From assembly GCF_014773385.1 (NCBI RefSeq), contig NZ_JACXAI010000005.1:124001-188000 (forward strand): a stretch of 64,000 nucleotides of DNA, written 5' to 3'. How positions within the stretch are numbered: position 1 is the stretch's first letter; every line of letters begins with the position of its first letter. This stretch comes from Metabacillus arenae. GTDB lineage: Bacteria > Bacillota > Bacilli > Bacillales > Bacillaceae. Under the pieces are notes generated by a model. It did no database searches. It was not told the origin of the DNA and worked only from the letters and a program-made list of their open reading frames with translations. Below, in pieces: positions 8,714-18,005 of the stretch. Made by a program: the position numbers and the translations under genes.

Positions 8714-10254
8714 ATTAGATTCTCCCCACTTTTTGCATTAACCTGAGTAACATTCCTATCTTTAATTATACTTGATTTTTGAAAGAATGATTTTAATGAA
8801 GGATAAATTTCACAAAATAACTCATATAACTCTCTATAAATTTTAACTGATGTCTCTTCAGGCTCCACAGTAAAAATGGTTTTTGTTGGACAGATCTGCA
8901 TGGCCTCTTTAAATGAAGAAAAATAACTCGCCCCAATCCCTGCCAGTAAACAAGCACCGAAAACAGCTGTTTCATTGACGTCTTTTACCTCGATCTGTTT
9001 ATTTAAAACATTGGCTTTGATCTGAGTCCAGTGCCTATTTTTCGCCCCACCGCCAATTGACTGAAAACTAGTGTGGATTAATTGATACTTTTTTTCTACA
9101 ATATCATTAATCTGTTTTAAGCCATACGCACAGCCTTCAAAAATTGCTTTTATCATATCTGACTTCGAGGTATTTATTTGCAGGCCAATGAAAGTACCCC
9201 TCGCATATGGATCCCATATTGGTGTGCGCTCACCATGCATATAGGGCAGAAAAAAAACTCCATTTGCTCCAATAGCGGATTGCTCCGGAACCGTTTCTAA
9301 AGCGATGCTTTTATCTCCCTCATCTTTTAGAAAGTTGTTATAAAACCAGCTAATACTGGCTCCCGGGGTAGACATAGCCCCATGAGATAACCACTGGTTT
9401 TTTATAACATGAGACCGGTTTAAAAATCTTGTATCTAACCTTTCAGGATGGTGGGAACACACAGTCAAAACATCTGAAGTACCTACTGATTCAAACATTT
9501 CATTTGGGCGTATATTGAGCGCTAATGCAGAACAGGCTGTATCTGCTCCACCGACGATAACCGGAATCCGTGCTTCATTAAAGACTCCATCAAAATCAAT
9601 TAGGTCACCTAGCATTGAACCCGGTTCTCCTATTTCAGGAAGAAGCCTCATAGGAACTCCTATCACTTCGCACAGCTCTTCTGACCATTGATAGTTAACA
9701 GGGTTAAAAATGCCTGAAAATGAAGCTTGCGTCCAATCCAATATAAAACGCCCAGTTAATTTGTGTAGGATAAAGGTTGATAGATTTCCCCATCTATACG
9801 TTTGATAAAAAATTTCAGGATTATTTTTCTTCATCCAAAGCAATGTTGAAACAGAATACATGCCAGCTTCCATACGGTTTCTTGTTACCTTATATAATCG
9901 CTTTTCACCAACCTCATTTTTAATCCAATCTGCTTCATCCACACTTCTTTTGTCCAAATAGACAATTCCTGAGTATAATGGGTTTCCTTTCTGGTCCATA
10001 AAAACAGAGGAGTTACAAAATGTTGAAAGTGAGATAGCGTTAACACATCCTATCCTCCTTACTTTCTCAAATGCCTTTTGAAGCAAAGATTTGGTTTCCT
10101 TCCAAATTTGGTCTAAATCGATTTCAACCCTGCCTTGGTCTAGATATTGAAAAGAATATGGCTTTCTTAAAACAAAAGCCATATCCCCTTCTTTGTTAAT
10201 TGCACCTATTTTAATGCTACTGGAACCGATATCAATTCCAATAACGTGCGACAT
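8689..10254 (-). CDS. FGGY-family carbohydrate kinase (gluconokinase/xylulokinase-like)
   Basis: 521 residues with the two-domain FGGY layout: N-terminal GIDIGSSSIKIG phosphate-binding loop at residues 5-16, a central GGADTACSAL segment, GERTPIWDPYARG, and the C-terminal SIGGGAKNRHW adenosine-binding stretch near residue 398. These kinases phosphorylate sugars or sugar acids with ATP. The position between a class I aldolase and a PRPP-synthase paralogue suggests it phosphorylates the imported compound, or its oxidised product, before aldol cleavage. Substrate unknown; GntK-, XylB- and LsrK-like specificities are all possible. Confidence 0.88.
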   Translation of the reverse strand: MSHVIGIDIGSSSIKIGAINKEGDMAFVLRKPYSFQYLDQGRVEIDLDQIWKETKSLLQKAFEKVRRIGCVNAISLSTFCNSSVFMDQKGNPLYSGIVYLDKRSVDEADWIKNEVGEKRLYKVTRNRMEAGMYSVSTLLWMKKNNPEIFYQTYRWGNLSTFILHKLTGRFILDWTQASFSGIFNPVNYQWSEELCEVIGVPMRLLPEIGEPGSMLGDLIDFDGVFNEARIPVIVGGADTACSALALNIRPNEMFESVGTSDVLTVCSHHPERLDTRFLNRSHVIKNQWLSHGAMSTPGASISWFYNNFLKDEGDKSIALETVPEQSAIGANGVFFLPYMHGERTPIWDPYARGTFIGLQINTSKSDMIKAIFEGCAYGLKQINDIVEKKYQLIHTSFQSIGGGAKNRHWTQIKANVLNKQIEVKDVNETAVFGACLLAGIGASYFSSFKEAMQICPTKTIFTVEPEETSVKIYRELYELFCEIYPSLKSFFQKSSIIKDRNVTQVNAKSGENLICQTMNSK

Positions 10255-10266
10255 TATACATCACCT

Positions 10267-11091
10267 TCAGACATTGATATTTCCATACATTAACTCGTTG
10301 TAAAGTTCCAGTGCTTCTTTTACCGTACGATCATTGTGAATAATAGAGGATAATGCTTTTACTATTGCTGTTGGATTTTCTGTATTCCATGCAAAGCGTC
10401 CAAAGGTTATACCTGCCCCGCCAGCATCCAATACATCTTTTACTGCTTGAAAATAACTTTCGACACCGCCTTTGATTTCTCCTCCTGCGACAACAACCTT
10501 TCCTGGAGTAGATGCCGTCACTTTTTCAAATGTTTTAGGTGAACCAGTATATTTCGTTTTCACAATATCAACACCTAGTTCAGCACCTGCTCTAACGGCG
10601 TATGCCACGTTCTTCCAATCATTTTGCTCATGATCAGGTATTTGATTTCCACGAGGATAAATGTGTGCAATAAGCGGAAGGCCGGCAGCTGATGCTTTGT
10701 CAGCAATTTCTCCTAGATTACGTAATTGTTCAGGTTGGTCGTCTCCTCCAACAATACAACCCATTGAAATGGCGTCAGCGCCTAAACGAATGGCTTCATT
10801 TACACTTGCCACTTGTGTATCATAATTGGGCTGCCATGGAGAGAAGGTGGATGCTTTTAATACTAGCGAGGTCTTTCCTGCGTGCTTTGCAAAACATTTC
10901 TCAGCTATCCCCTTGTGCATTGTGATTCCATCCGGTTTACCTGCCACAATTTCACTAATTTTTCTTTCAATTGGCATTAATTCATCAAAAATCCCACGGG
11001 CAGTAGCCTGGTCAACAGCTACCCCCAAGTAACGGCCTGTTTCTGAATGAAGTAAACGGTTTAAACGAATTTCTTTTCCTAAAAATGACAT
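10267..11091 (-). CDS. DhnA/LsrF-type class I aldolase
   Basis: 274 residues from the ATG at 11091 (GGAG 8-9 bases upstream; the ATG at 11100 is too close to that site). A TIM barrel of the DeoC/DhnA/FbaB group: VAVDQATARG at the start, a C-terminal VVVAGGEIKGG phosphate-binding loop, and VKTKYTG near residue 178 holding the probable Schiff-base lysine. Relatives include archaeal-type fructose-bisphosphate aldolase, LsrF and heptulosonate synthases. Directly upstream of the FGGY kinase with a 12-base gap. Probably cleaves the phosphorylated catabolite; which one is not known. Confidence 0.83.
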   Translation of the reverse strand: MSFLGKEIRLNRLLHSETGRYLGVAVDQATARGIFDELMPIERKISEIVAGKPDGITMHKGIAEKCFAKHAGKTSLVLKASTFSPWQPNYDTQVASVNEAIRLGADAISMGCIVGGDDQPEQLRNLGEIADKASAAGLPLIAHIYPRGNQIPDHEQNDWKNVAYAVRAGAELGVDIVKTKYTGSPKTFEKVTASTPGKVVVAGGEIKGGVESYFQAVKDVLDAGGAGITFGRFAWNTENPTAIVKALSSIIHNDRTVKEALELYNELMYGNINV

Positions 11092-11129
11092 GATCATCAC
11101 TCCATTTTAATTTTTTAATAGGTTATAGA

Positions 11130-12167
11130 TTAGATATTGATTACAGATTTCATTCCTTTACCATCACGAACGTCTGCAATAGCTTGTTGAATATCGTTTA
11201 ATGTATAACCATTTGATATCAATACTTCTGTATTGATTTGTCCTGAAGCAATTAAAGACAGCGCTTTATGGTAATCTGAACGAGTTAAAGCTGAAGTACC
11301 ATTTACCGTGATTTCATTGTAATGAATTAAGTTAGGGTCTATTTCTGACATCACATCCTTTGTGAACCCGGCAAATAAGTTTAATGTCCCGCCTTTTTTC
11401 AATAAACCAGCAGAGTTATTAACTAATTGTAAGGCCCCAATCGCCATAATTACTGCATCCGCACCAAGCTGCTCTGTTTCGTTCATGACAATATCATGCA
11501 GAGATTCTTGCTCTGGATTCACCACAACATCAGCGCCAGTTTTAATAGCTCTATCTCTGCGGTGATCAACTAATTCGCTTACAATCACTTTACTTGCTCC
11601 TGCAATCTTTGCCAGCTGAACATGCATTAGTCCGATTGGACCCCCGCCAATTACCACAACAACGTCATTGATCTTTAAATTTGCTTTACGATTTCCATTC
11701 AAGCAACAAGCAAGCGGTTCTGTAATGACAGCTTCCTCAAACGATAAGTGATCAGGCAGCTTTACTAGATTACCAGCTTCTAAGGCTTTTTTAGGTATTC
11801 GTAAGTATTCAGCAAAACCGCCGTCAAATTCGTAACCAATGGCAGTACGGCTTAGGCAGACGTTTTCCATGCTGTTTAAGCAGTAATAACATTTCCTGCA
11901 AGGAATGACGGGTATAACACCAACACGGTCGCCTGGCTTAAATTCAGTAACATTGGCTCCAGCTTCTGCCACAGTTCCTGCGATTTCATGGCCAATGATA
12001 GAAGGGGTGCGCACTCCCTTTGTTTTCTTTCCCAAAAAGATGCGGACATCTGTCCCACATACAGCGCTGACATTTACTCGAATAAGAACCTCATCATCAC
12101 TAATATCCGGGACAGGTACCTCCTCAAGTGAAAGGCTGTTTGGCCCATGGAAAATTGCTGCCTTCAT
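11130..12167 (-). CDS. zinc-dependent medium-chain alcohol/polyol dehydrogenase
   Basis: 345 residues. Catalytic zinc ligands C37, H60 and E61 (GHEIAG), structural-zinc cysteines at 90, 93, 96 and 104, and a Rossmann GGGPIG loop near residue 174 define the sorbitol/threonine dehydrogenase branch. NAD(P)-dependent oxidation of a polyol, sugar or sugar-acid hydroxyl is expected. It follows the TRAP permease gene and precedes the aldolase, so it probably performs the first oxidation after uptake. Confidence 0.88.
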   Translation of the reverse strand: MKAAIFHGPNSLSLEEVPVPDISDDEVLIRVNVSAVCGTDVRIFLGKKTKGVRTPSIIGHEIAGTVAEAGANVTEFKPGDRVGVIPVIPCRKCYYCLNSMENVCLSRTAIGYEFDGGFAEYLRIPKKALEAGNLVKLPDHLSFEEAVITEPLACCLNGNRKANLKINDVVVVIGGGPIGLMHVQLAKIAGASKVIVSELVDHRRDRAIKTGADVVVNPEQESLHDIVMNETEQLGADAVIMAIGALQLVNNSAGLLKKGGTLNLFAGFTKDVMSEIDPNLIHYNEITVNGTSALTRSDYHKALSLIASGQINTEVLISNGYTLNDIQQAIADVRDGKGMKSVINI

Positions 12168-12271
12168 GATTTACACTCCTATCTGATTAAAAAATCTATT
12201 TTCAAATGCAAATAAGTGTTGAAGGAAATTTCCTTCATTTTTATTTACATAAAAAACCCTTTCATGAACTT

Positions 12272-13549
12272 CTAAAAACCAAACCATTTTAAAGGTTCTG
12301 TAATAAGCTCTGGTATGAGAACGAAGACAAACAAGATTGCAAACGTGAAATAAATCCAGGGCATGGTACTTTTTGTGACCCTTTCCAATTTGAGTCCTGT
12401 GATGTTACACACAGCATATAAACAGATCCCTATCGGTGGTGTAATAAGCCCAAATGACAAAAGAATAACCAAAAAGACTACGAAAAAAACAGGATCTATT
12501 CCAACCGCGTGGACCGTTGGCATAATGATAGGAACAAGTATGAAAATAGCGGCTGTCGCATCCATAAACATACCGACAATAACTAAAAAGATAAATAGTA
12601 GAGTCATAATAATGAATGGGCTGTCACTTATATTACCAATGAATGAGGCCACTCTGCTTGGAAGTCCGTCGTATTCAAACACCCAGCTTGCCGGTTTTGC
12701 TGTAACCGCAATAAAAAGAATGGTACCTGATAGCTTTGCTGTTCTAAAAAATATATCTGGGAGTTGCCTGAACGTAATATCTTTATAAACAAACAAGGAG
12801 ATAAAAAGCATATAAAATACAGCGATGGCTGCTGCTTCAGTAGGGGTAAAGTATCCAATTAAAATTCCCACAAGCAATATGATTGGAGCTAATAAAGCGG
12901 GCATGGCCTTAATAAATTTCACTTTCAAGTCATTTATATCAAATTTTATTCGCTCACCAAGATTATGCTTTTTGCAATAATAATGGTTATATACCATAAA
13001 GAGAATCGAAATGATTACCCCTGGAACAAGTCCGCCAACTAAAGCAGCACTTATAGAAACTCCTGCAGTTGATGCAGCGATGATCATTAAAATACTGGGC
13101 GGGATAATGGTGGCTAACATAGAGGTGATCAATGTTAATGCTGTTGCGTATTCTAAAGTGTATTTATTTTTTACCATCGCATTAATCTGTATCCGACCTG
13201 TACTAGCAATGTCTGCAACAGATGAGCCGGCCATCCCGGCGAAAATCAAACTCGCAATTATGTTTACATGGCCTAAACCGCCCGTCATCCATCCAACCAT
13301 ACTTTTTGAAAAGTCAAATATTCTGTCGGCTACTCCCCCTTCCTCCATGATGATTCCAGCTAGGATAAACAGAGGTACCGCAACCATAAGAAAGCTATTC
13401 ATCGAACTATACATGGATTGTGTCACAATATTAATCGGAACATCCGTAAACAGTAGAACGGTTGTTACTACGGCAATTCCTAAAGATGCAGCAATCGGTA
13501 TACCTATGAACATCAGAATAAAAAATAAACCTAGTAAAAATAATGACAC
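12272..13549 (-). CDS. TRAP transporter large permease (DctM family)
   Basis: 425 residues, almost wholly hydrophobic with about 12 predicted membrane helices, including GMAGSSVADIASTG and the PPSI and TPPIG half-repeats characteristic of DctM. With DctQ and DctP it forms a sodium-driven, binding-protein-dependent importer, typically for carboxylates or sugar acids. It starts 15 bases after the DctQ stop on the same strand. Confidence 0.93.
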   Translation of the reverse strand: MSLFLLGLFFILMFIGIPIAASLGIAVVTTVLLFTDVPINIVTQSMYSSMNSFLMVAVPLFILAGIIMEEGGVADRIFDFSKSMVGWMTGGLGHVNIIASLIFAGMAGSSVADIASTGRIQINAMVKNKYTLEYATALTLITSMLATIIPPSILMIIAASTAGVSISAALVGGLVPGVIISILFMVYNHYYCKKHNLGERIKFDINDLKVKFIKAMPALLAPIILLVGILIGYFTPTEAAAIAVFYMLFISLFVYKDITFRQLPDIFFRTAKLSGTILFIAVTAKPASWVFEYDGLPSRVASFIGNISDSPFIIMTLLFIFLVIVGMFMDATAAIFILVPIIMPTVHAVGIDPVFFVVFLVILLSFGLITPPIGICLYAVCNITGLKLERVTKSTMPWIYFTFAILFVFVLIPELITEPLKWFGF

Positions 13550-13564
13550 CCAGCTTCACTCCTT

Positions 13565-14059
13565 TCAGTTCAAGAGATTTCGATGATAAATTAAGGATTG
13601 TATCGTATTGATTATGCCGATAACCGCTGATAAAGGAACACTGATACCGATCAGCCACATCGGGATTAATAATACAGAACTCCTTTCATTCATCAAAAGC
13701 TGTTGCTGCATCAATTCTATTCCGGCATATAGCATAAAAAGGAAGAAGCCTATAGTACCGATAGAATAAATCCATATAGAAGCTTTCTTGGGTAGATACT
13801 TAACTAGTACAGTAACTCTGGCTGACTCAGCTTCTTTAAATCCAATGCCGATACCTAAGAAAACCATCCAAAGAAAAATGAGTCTCGTTACCTCCTCAGT
13901 CCATGGAGCAGAGTGACCAATCAACCTTCCAATAATTTGAATCATGACTACGATAAAAACGACAACTGTGGTTAAGAGGGCAAAAAGATTTGAGATATTA
14001 TTAAAATATTTCCATACAGCCGGCACTTCTTCTTTTTGCTTATCTTGGTCGTCAACCAT
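13565..14059 (-). CDS. TRAP transporter small permease (DctQ family)
   Basis: 164 residues with four membrane helices and the family pattern WTEEVTRLIFLWMVFLG near residue 55. It associates with DctM in the membrane. A GGAGGC ribosome site is just upstream. Gene order DctP-DctQ-DctM is canonical. Confidence 0.92.
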   Translation of the reverse strand: MVDDQDKQKEEVPAVWKYFNNISNLFALLTTVVVFIVVMIQIIGRLIGHSAPWTEEVTRLIFLWMVFLGIGIGFKEAESARVTVLVKYLPKKASIWIYSIGTIGFFLFMLYAGIELMQQQLLMNERSSVLLIPMWLIGISVPLSAVIGIINTIQSLIYHRNLLN

Positions 14060-14130
14060 ATTGCTGCCTCCTTTTTATTAAAAGGTGAGGATATCACAGA
14101 CCTCTTGATATCCTCTGTCCTATGAATCTT

Positions 14131-15168
14131 TTATTCGTTTTTTCCTACAAATTTTAAAACTTCCTCAAAGAAAGCGTCATCTCTTACAAGTTTTTTGAAT
14201 TCTGGGTAGGCTTGTTTAGAAACATCTACAAATTTTTGTTGTTGCTCTGATGTTAATTCATTTACCTTCACGCCATGATCTTTCAAAAATTCAATGGTTT
14301 CCTCTGTTTCTTTTTCATCATAATCTAATTTCCATGATTGAACTTCTTTTACGGCATCCAGCAAAATTTTCTGTTGGTCTTCTGAAAGTTGATTAAACTT
14401 TTTGCTGTTAATTCCAACAACCCAAGCATCAGCCATATGGTTGGAAATGGTTGTATATTTCTGAACTTCATTCATTTTTGCCGCTTTGATAACACTCAGC
14501 GGATTCTCTTGGCCGTCGATTGCACCTAACTGTAATGCATTGTATACTTCACTGAAATCCATTGGTGTGGTAACCGCACCGGTATTTTTGAAGAATTCTA
14601 CCCATAACGGGTTATTAGGAACTCTTAATTTAACCCCTTTTAAATCTTCCGGCTTTTCGATTGGCCCTTTAGAGTTTGTAATTTGTCTAAAGTTTCGAGG
14701 CCAATATCCAAGTGCCTTTATATTCAGCTGATCAACTGAATCCAATAGTTTCTTCCCGGGATCACCATTGATAAACGAAACGTACTGTTCTTTGTCATTA
14801 AAAAGATAAGGGATACTTATCGCACTATACTTTGGCTCAAAATTTGCATATAAAGAAGAGGAAAGAGCCAGCATATCCAGACTGCCTGCCCCAAGCTGTT
14901 TAATAGCAGCTGCTGGGTCCCCACCATATAATGTGCCATTAGCATGGACACTAATTTTAATCTTTCCGTTGCTTTTTTCTTCTACAACCTTTGCCAGCTC
15001 GTTTGCTGCTACAGTTACGTCTGAATCATCAGGATCAGGAGTTGCTAATTTAAATGTAACCGCTTCAACTTTAGCTGAAGCTTCCCCGCCGCTTGTTTCC
15101 TTCCCACCACATGCTGCTAGTACACAAATCAATGTAATCGCTGTCAAAATGACAAATAATTTTTTCAC
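14131..15168 (-). CDS. TRAP transporter solute-binding lipoprotein (DctP family)
   Basis: 345 residues from the GTG at 15168, chosen because GGGAGG lies 7 bases upstream and the protein then begins with a lipoprotein signal (VKKLF, hydrophobic core, LAACGG lipobox). The body matches DctP/SiaP proteins: LGAGSLDM, LKGVKLRVPNNPLW (the substrate-contact arginine region), SEVYNALQLGAIDGQENP. It is anchored outside the membrane and delivers substrate to DctQM. The R-x-P pattern is typical of carboxylate-binding members, consistent with a sugar acid. Confidence 0.92.
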   Translation of the reverse strand: MKKLFVILTAITLICVLAACGGKETSGGEASAKVEAVTFKLATPDPDDSDVTVAANELAKVVEEKSNGKIKISVHANGTLYGGDPAAAIKQLGAGSLDMLALSSSLYANFEPKYSAISIPYLFNDKEQYVSFINGDPGKKLLDSVDQLNIKALGYWPRNFRQITNSKGPIEKPEDLKGVKLRVPNNPLWVEFFKNTGAVTTPMDFSEVYNALQLGAIDGQENPLSVIKAAKMNEVQKYTTISNHMADAWVVGINSKKFNQLSEDQQKILLDAVKEVQSWKLDYDEKETEETIEFLKDHGVKVNELTSEQQQKFVDVSKQAYPEFKKLVRDDAFFEEVLKFVGKNE

Positions 15169-15326
15169 TGTTATTCCTCCCCTTAAAGAACAGTTCAATA
15201 TGAGAGCTATATTGATTGAGTGAAATTCCATTATCGAACTTTTCTGATAATTAGAGGATAACACGTGGTGGTAATTTCCTTCAAGCTTTTTTCGAAAAAT
15301 GTGGATATTTTTTTCATATTGAGTTG

Positions 15327-16193
15327 TTAAAGCTTTTTGTGAATGGTGGATTTCCTTGTTTTCTCTAATTTACTAAAGAAATATTCATAGTTCCGATTTG
15401 CAACTGAAGCTACCAAAATATCGATTATAGTAAGCTGGGCAATTCTTGAGGAAATCGCATCAGTTCGGAACATTGTTTCTTTAGAAGCAGTAAGCAAATG
15501 AATGTTAGAAATTTGAGTCATCGGCGATTTAGAAGAATTCGTAATACAAATTAGTGTCGCACCTTCTTCTTTTGCCAGTTTCATTGCATGTAAGAGATCA
15601 GTATTGGATCCAGCATGTGAAATTCCGATAACAACAGAATCCTTATCCAGAACACTCGCTGACATTGATTGTAAAACTCCATCTATGTGGGCAAAACATT
15701 TAATGCCTAATTTCAAAAATTTATGTTGTGCGTCTTTAGCGACTGTCCCAGACCCTCCTGTTCCATAAATTTCAATATGCTTTGCTTGGGAGATCGCATT
15801 TACTGCCTTTTCCAGTTCATCATCATTACAAACTTCCAATGAATCATAAAGAGCTTGAATATTGGATTGAAAGATTTTTTTCTTTATGGTTACAACATTA
15901 TCACCTTTTTCAATTACTTCGTGAATTTGCTTCTCAGGTGCTATAAACTCTCTTGCAAGGTTTATTTTCAAGTCTTGGAACCCTTTATAACCCAAGCGTT
16001 TGCATAACCGGACCACAGAAGATTCACTTGTATGACTTCTTTCTGCAACCTCTGTAATTGATAAATGAATAATTTCTTCTCTGTTACTTTCAATATAAGC
16101 AACGATTTTTTTCTCTGCTCCCCTAAGCTTGGACATCACTGCATCTATTCTTGCAAAAAGACCAGGAGCTGTATTGATATTTAGTTGATTCAA
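15327..16193 (-). CDS. RpiR/MurR-family transcriptional regulator
   Basis: 288 residues: N-terminal RpiR helix-turn-helix (about 1-77, SESSVVRLCKRLGYKGFQDLK) and a C-terminal SIS sugar-isomerase domain (about 120-260, IYGTGGSG and GISHAGSNTD). Such regulators sense phosphosugars. First gene of the catabolic cluster, 158 bases upstream of dctP and co-directional, so it most likely controls the TRAP-aldolase-kinase genes. Confidence 0.9.
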   Translation of the reverse strand: MNQLNINTAPGLFARIDAVMSKLRGAEKKIVAYIESNREEIIHLSITEVAERSHTSESSVVRLCKRLGYKGFQDLKINLAREFIAPEKQIHEVIEKGDNVVTIKKKIFQSNIQALYDSLEVCNDDELEKAVNAISQAKHIEIYGTGGSGTVAKDAQHKFLKLGIKCFAHIDGVLQSMSASVLDKDSVVIGISHAGSNTDLLHAMKLAKEEGATLICITNSSKSPMTQISNIHLLTASKETMFRTDAISSRIAQLTIIDILVASVANRNYEYFFSKLEKTRKSTIHKKL

Positions 16194-16459
16194 AAGAAGT
16201 CCTCCTTCATTTGGTTTAAAAATTTTATTATTTTCATTATAGTTAGATATTTTTATAATGACAAATAATTCTGGTAAATGGGGCTAAAGTGGAATCTATG
16301 GATTATACCTCTATTTGTTTAGAAAACCTTTTATTCCCATATTTTATGGCCCCTATCATACAGCTGGACCTGTTATACTTGGACGATCGAATACCATTCG
16401 AAGATGTCCAGGGTCGATGATACAGCATATTGTATGACAATCAATGATGCAGCTTTTTC

Positions 16460-16488
16460 TTGACCATTTTTTTCCACTGACTTATTAT
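16460..16488 (+). promoter_or_regulatory. sigma-A-type promoter upstream of the MFS gene
   Basis: TTGACC at 16460-16465 and TATTAT at 16483-16488 with a 17-base spacer, 46 bases before a short leader frame and 150 bases before the MFS start. An imperfect palindrome (GGAC..TCGAAT / ATTCGA..GTCC, about 16380-16408) lies upstream and could be an operator. Confidence 0.55.
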
Positions 16489-16534
16489 TTGTTTAAAGTA
16501 AATGTTGAACTATATACAAAAAGGAGCTGTTGAC

Positions 16535-16561
16535 ATGACAAATGCAAGACCTCCCTGTTAA
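16535..16561 (+). CDS. possible 8-codon leader peptide
   Basis: AAAGGAGC at about 16519-16526 precedes an ATG-started frame MTNARPPC followed by TAA. It sits between a good promoter and the MFS transporter start. After it the DNA contains two anti-Shine-Dalgarno-like CCTCC tracts that could mask the transporter's AGAGGGG site. Short leaders of this type regulate antibiotic-efflux genes by ribosome stalling, but this case is inference. Confidence 0.35.
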   Translation: MTNARPPC

Positions 16562-16639
16562 CCTTTAGAATTTCTAGTTCCCCGAGCACCTCCATGATTT
16601 GATTGACAAAGTGCAATCAAAAATGAGAGGGGCTATATC

Positions 16640-17812
16640 ATGAATTATATGGATAATATTTGGAAATTATATGCTAATCGATTCTTTTACAACCTTATTC
16701 CTGCTTATGTTATTGAACGGTTGTTCTGGGAACAGAGAGGCATGAGCATCCAGATGGTTGTATATACCGAAATTATATTTGCGATAACCGTCGTTTTACT
16801 TGAAGTTCCAACAGGGATCATTGCCGATAAATGGGGCAGAAAGAAAATGATCGTATTAAGTGCTTTATTGGAATGTTTCATGTTTCTTATTCTGTTGTTT
16901 GCAACAGAGTTTTGGCATTTTGCAGCAGCCATTTTTCTAGCAGGAATTGGCCGTTCTGCAAGCAGCGGGTCGGAAAATGCAATGCTCTATGATTCATTAT
17001 TGCTAAGCGGGAATGAGCAATCTTTCGAAAAATATCTAGGCCGGTTAAATGTATGGGATTTCACATCAGCCATAATAGCAGCAATGTGTGGGAGTTTTTT
17101 GGCAAACCGATTTGGATTTGAGTTAAACTATTGGATATCCTTTGTAAGCATGCTTGTTTCCGTGTGTGCTGCAATGACGTTGGTTGATCCTTTTGTTAAA
17201 AGTAGTACCGATGAGCAGGTAGAGATTAAAACATATATAAAAGCCTCTGTATTCTTTTTCAGAAAAAATCCAGGAGTTTGTCTTGTGGTTCTTTCAGGCA
17301 TGGTTACAGGAGCAGCGTTAAATTTCATTGATGAATTCTGGCAGCTTTATTTAAATAGACTCGAGATTCCAGTGATATATTTCGGGCTGTTTTCAGCAGG
17401 AATTATGTTTATCCGAGTTCCTGGGAATTTATTTGCACATGTGTTGAAAAAACGGTTCAACTGCAGGACTCTGTTGTCAGTGGTGACGGCTGTTTTTGCT
17501 GCAGGGTTTTTCTATTTATCGGTAATGAAGGACTATACCGGTTTGGCGGTAATTTTCTTAATATGTTTGTTTTCCGGGATCATTGAACCACTGTCAAACG
17601 GTTATTTACATCATAGAATTGATTCCTCCATGAGAGCGACGATTGATTCGTTTCAGTCTTTAGGATTGAATGCAGTGCTTATCGTTTCAGGCTTAGGCTT
17701 CGGTTTTTTGTCTTCAAAGTTTGATATTTTCGGCGGATATGGGTTCTTAGGTTTAGCCTGCGGTGTGTTCTTTGTTTATTTTGTAATTGCATCCAAGAAA
17801 GTTGTTGAATAG
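16640..17812 (+). CDS. MFS transporter, drug-efflux type
   Basis: 390 residues with 12 hydrophobic segments. The loop 2-3 motif A appears as GIIADKWGRKKMIV (about residues 58-71), and the N-terminal half is best conserved. GAGAGGGG lies 8 bases before the ATG. Substrate unknown; the class includes multidrug and macrolide exporters. It stands alone on the plus strand between two minus-strand blocks, with a promoter and possible leader upstream. Confidence 0.85.
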   Translation: MNYMDNIWKLYANRFFYNLIPAYVIERLFWEQRGMSIQMVVYTEIIFAITVVLLEVPTGIIADKWGRKKMIVLSALLECFMFLILLFATEFWHFAAAIFLAGIGRSASSGSENAMLYDSLLLSGNEQSFEKYLGRLNVWDFTSAIIAAMCGSFLANRFGFELNYWISFVSMLVSVCAAMTLVDPFVKSSTDEQVEIKTYIKASVFFFRKNPGVCLVVLSGMVTGAALNFIDEFWQLYLNRLEIPVIYFGLFSAGIMFIRVPGNLFAHVLKKRFNCRTLLSVVTAVFAAGFFYLSVMKDYTGLAVIFLICLFSGIIEPLSNGYLHHRIDSSMRATIDSFQSLGLNAVLIVSGLGFGFLSSKFDIFGGYGFLGLACGVFFVYFVIASKKVVE

Positions 17813-17876
17813 GAGAAATTTAGAAGTTGCTGTTCCTTAGATATTCCAGGATAGCTTTATCGGTGTGTGTACTGAA

Positions 17877-17997
17877 AATAAGGCAATCGGTGTCTCGCCG
17901 ATTACTTCTAATCTCACCTCTCACTTCTCACCTCTAGAAATGAGAGGTCAGAGGTGGGATTTAAAGAAATCAGCGGAAGAGCTGATTTCTTACTATA
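17877..17997 (+). repeat. dispersed repeat, family 2 (hairpin-rich), copy 1
   Basis: GGCAATCG...CGATTACTTCT, then CTCACCTCTCACTTCTCACC folding against GAGAGGTCAGAGGTGGGA, then GAAATCAGCGGAAGAGCTGATTTC. The left part recurs inside the MITE-like copies at 23430-23505 and 23668-23740; the right part recurs at 31965-32027. It also lies where a terminator for the MFS gene would be. Confidence 0.6.
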
Positions 17998-18005
17998 AAG
18001 ACTAC

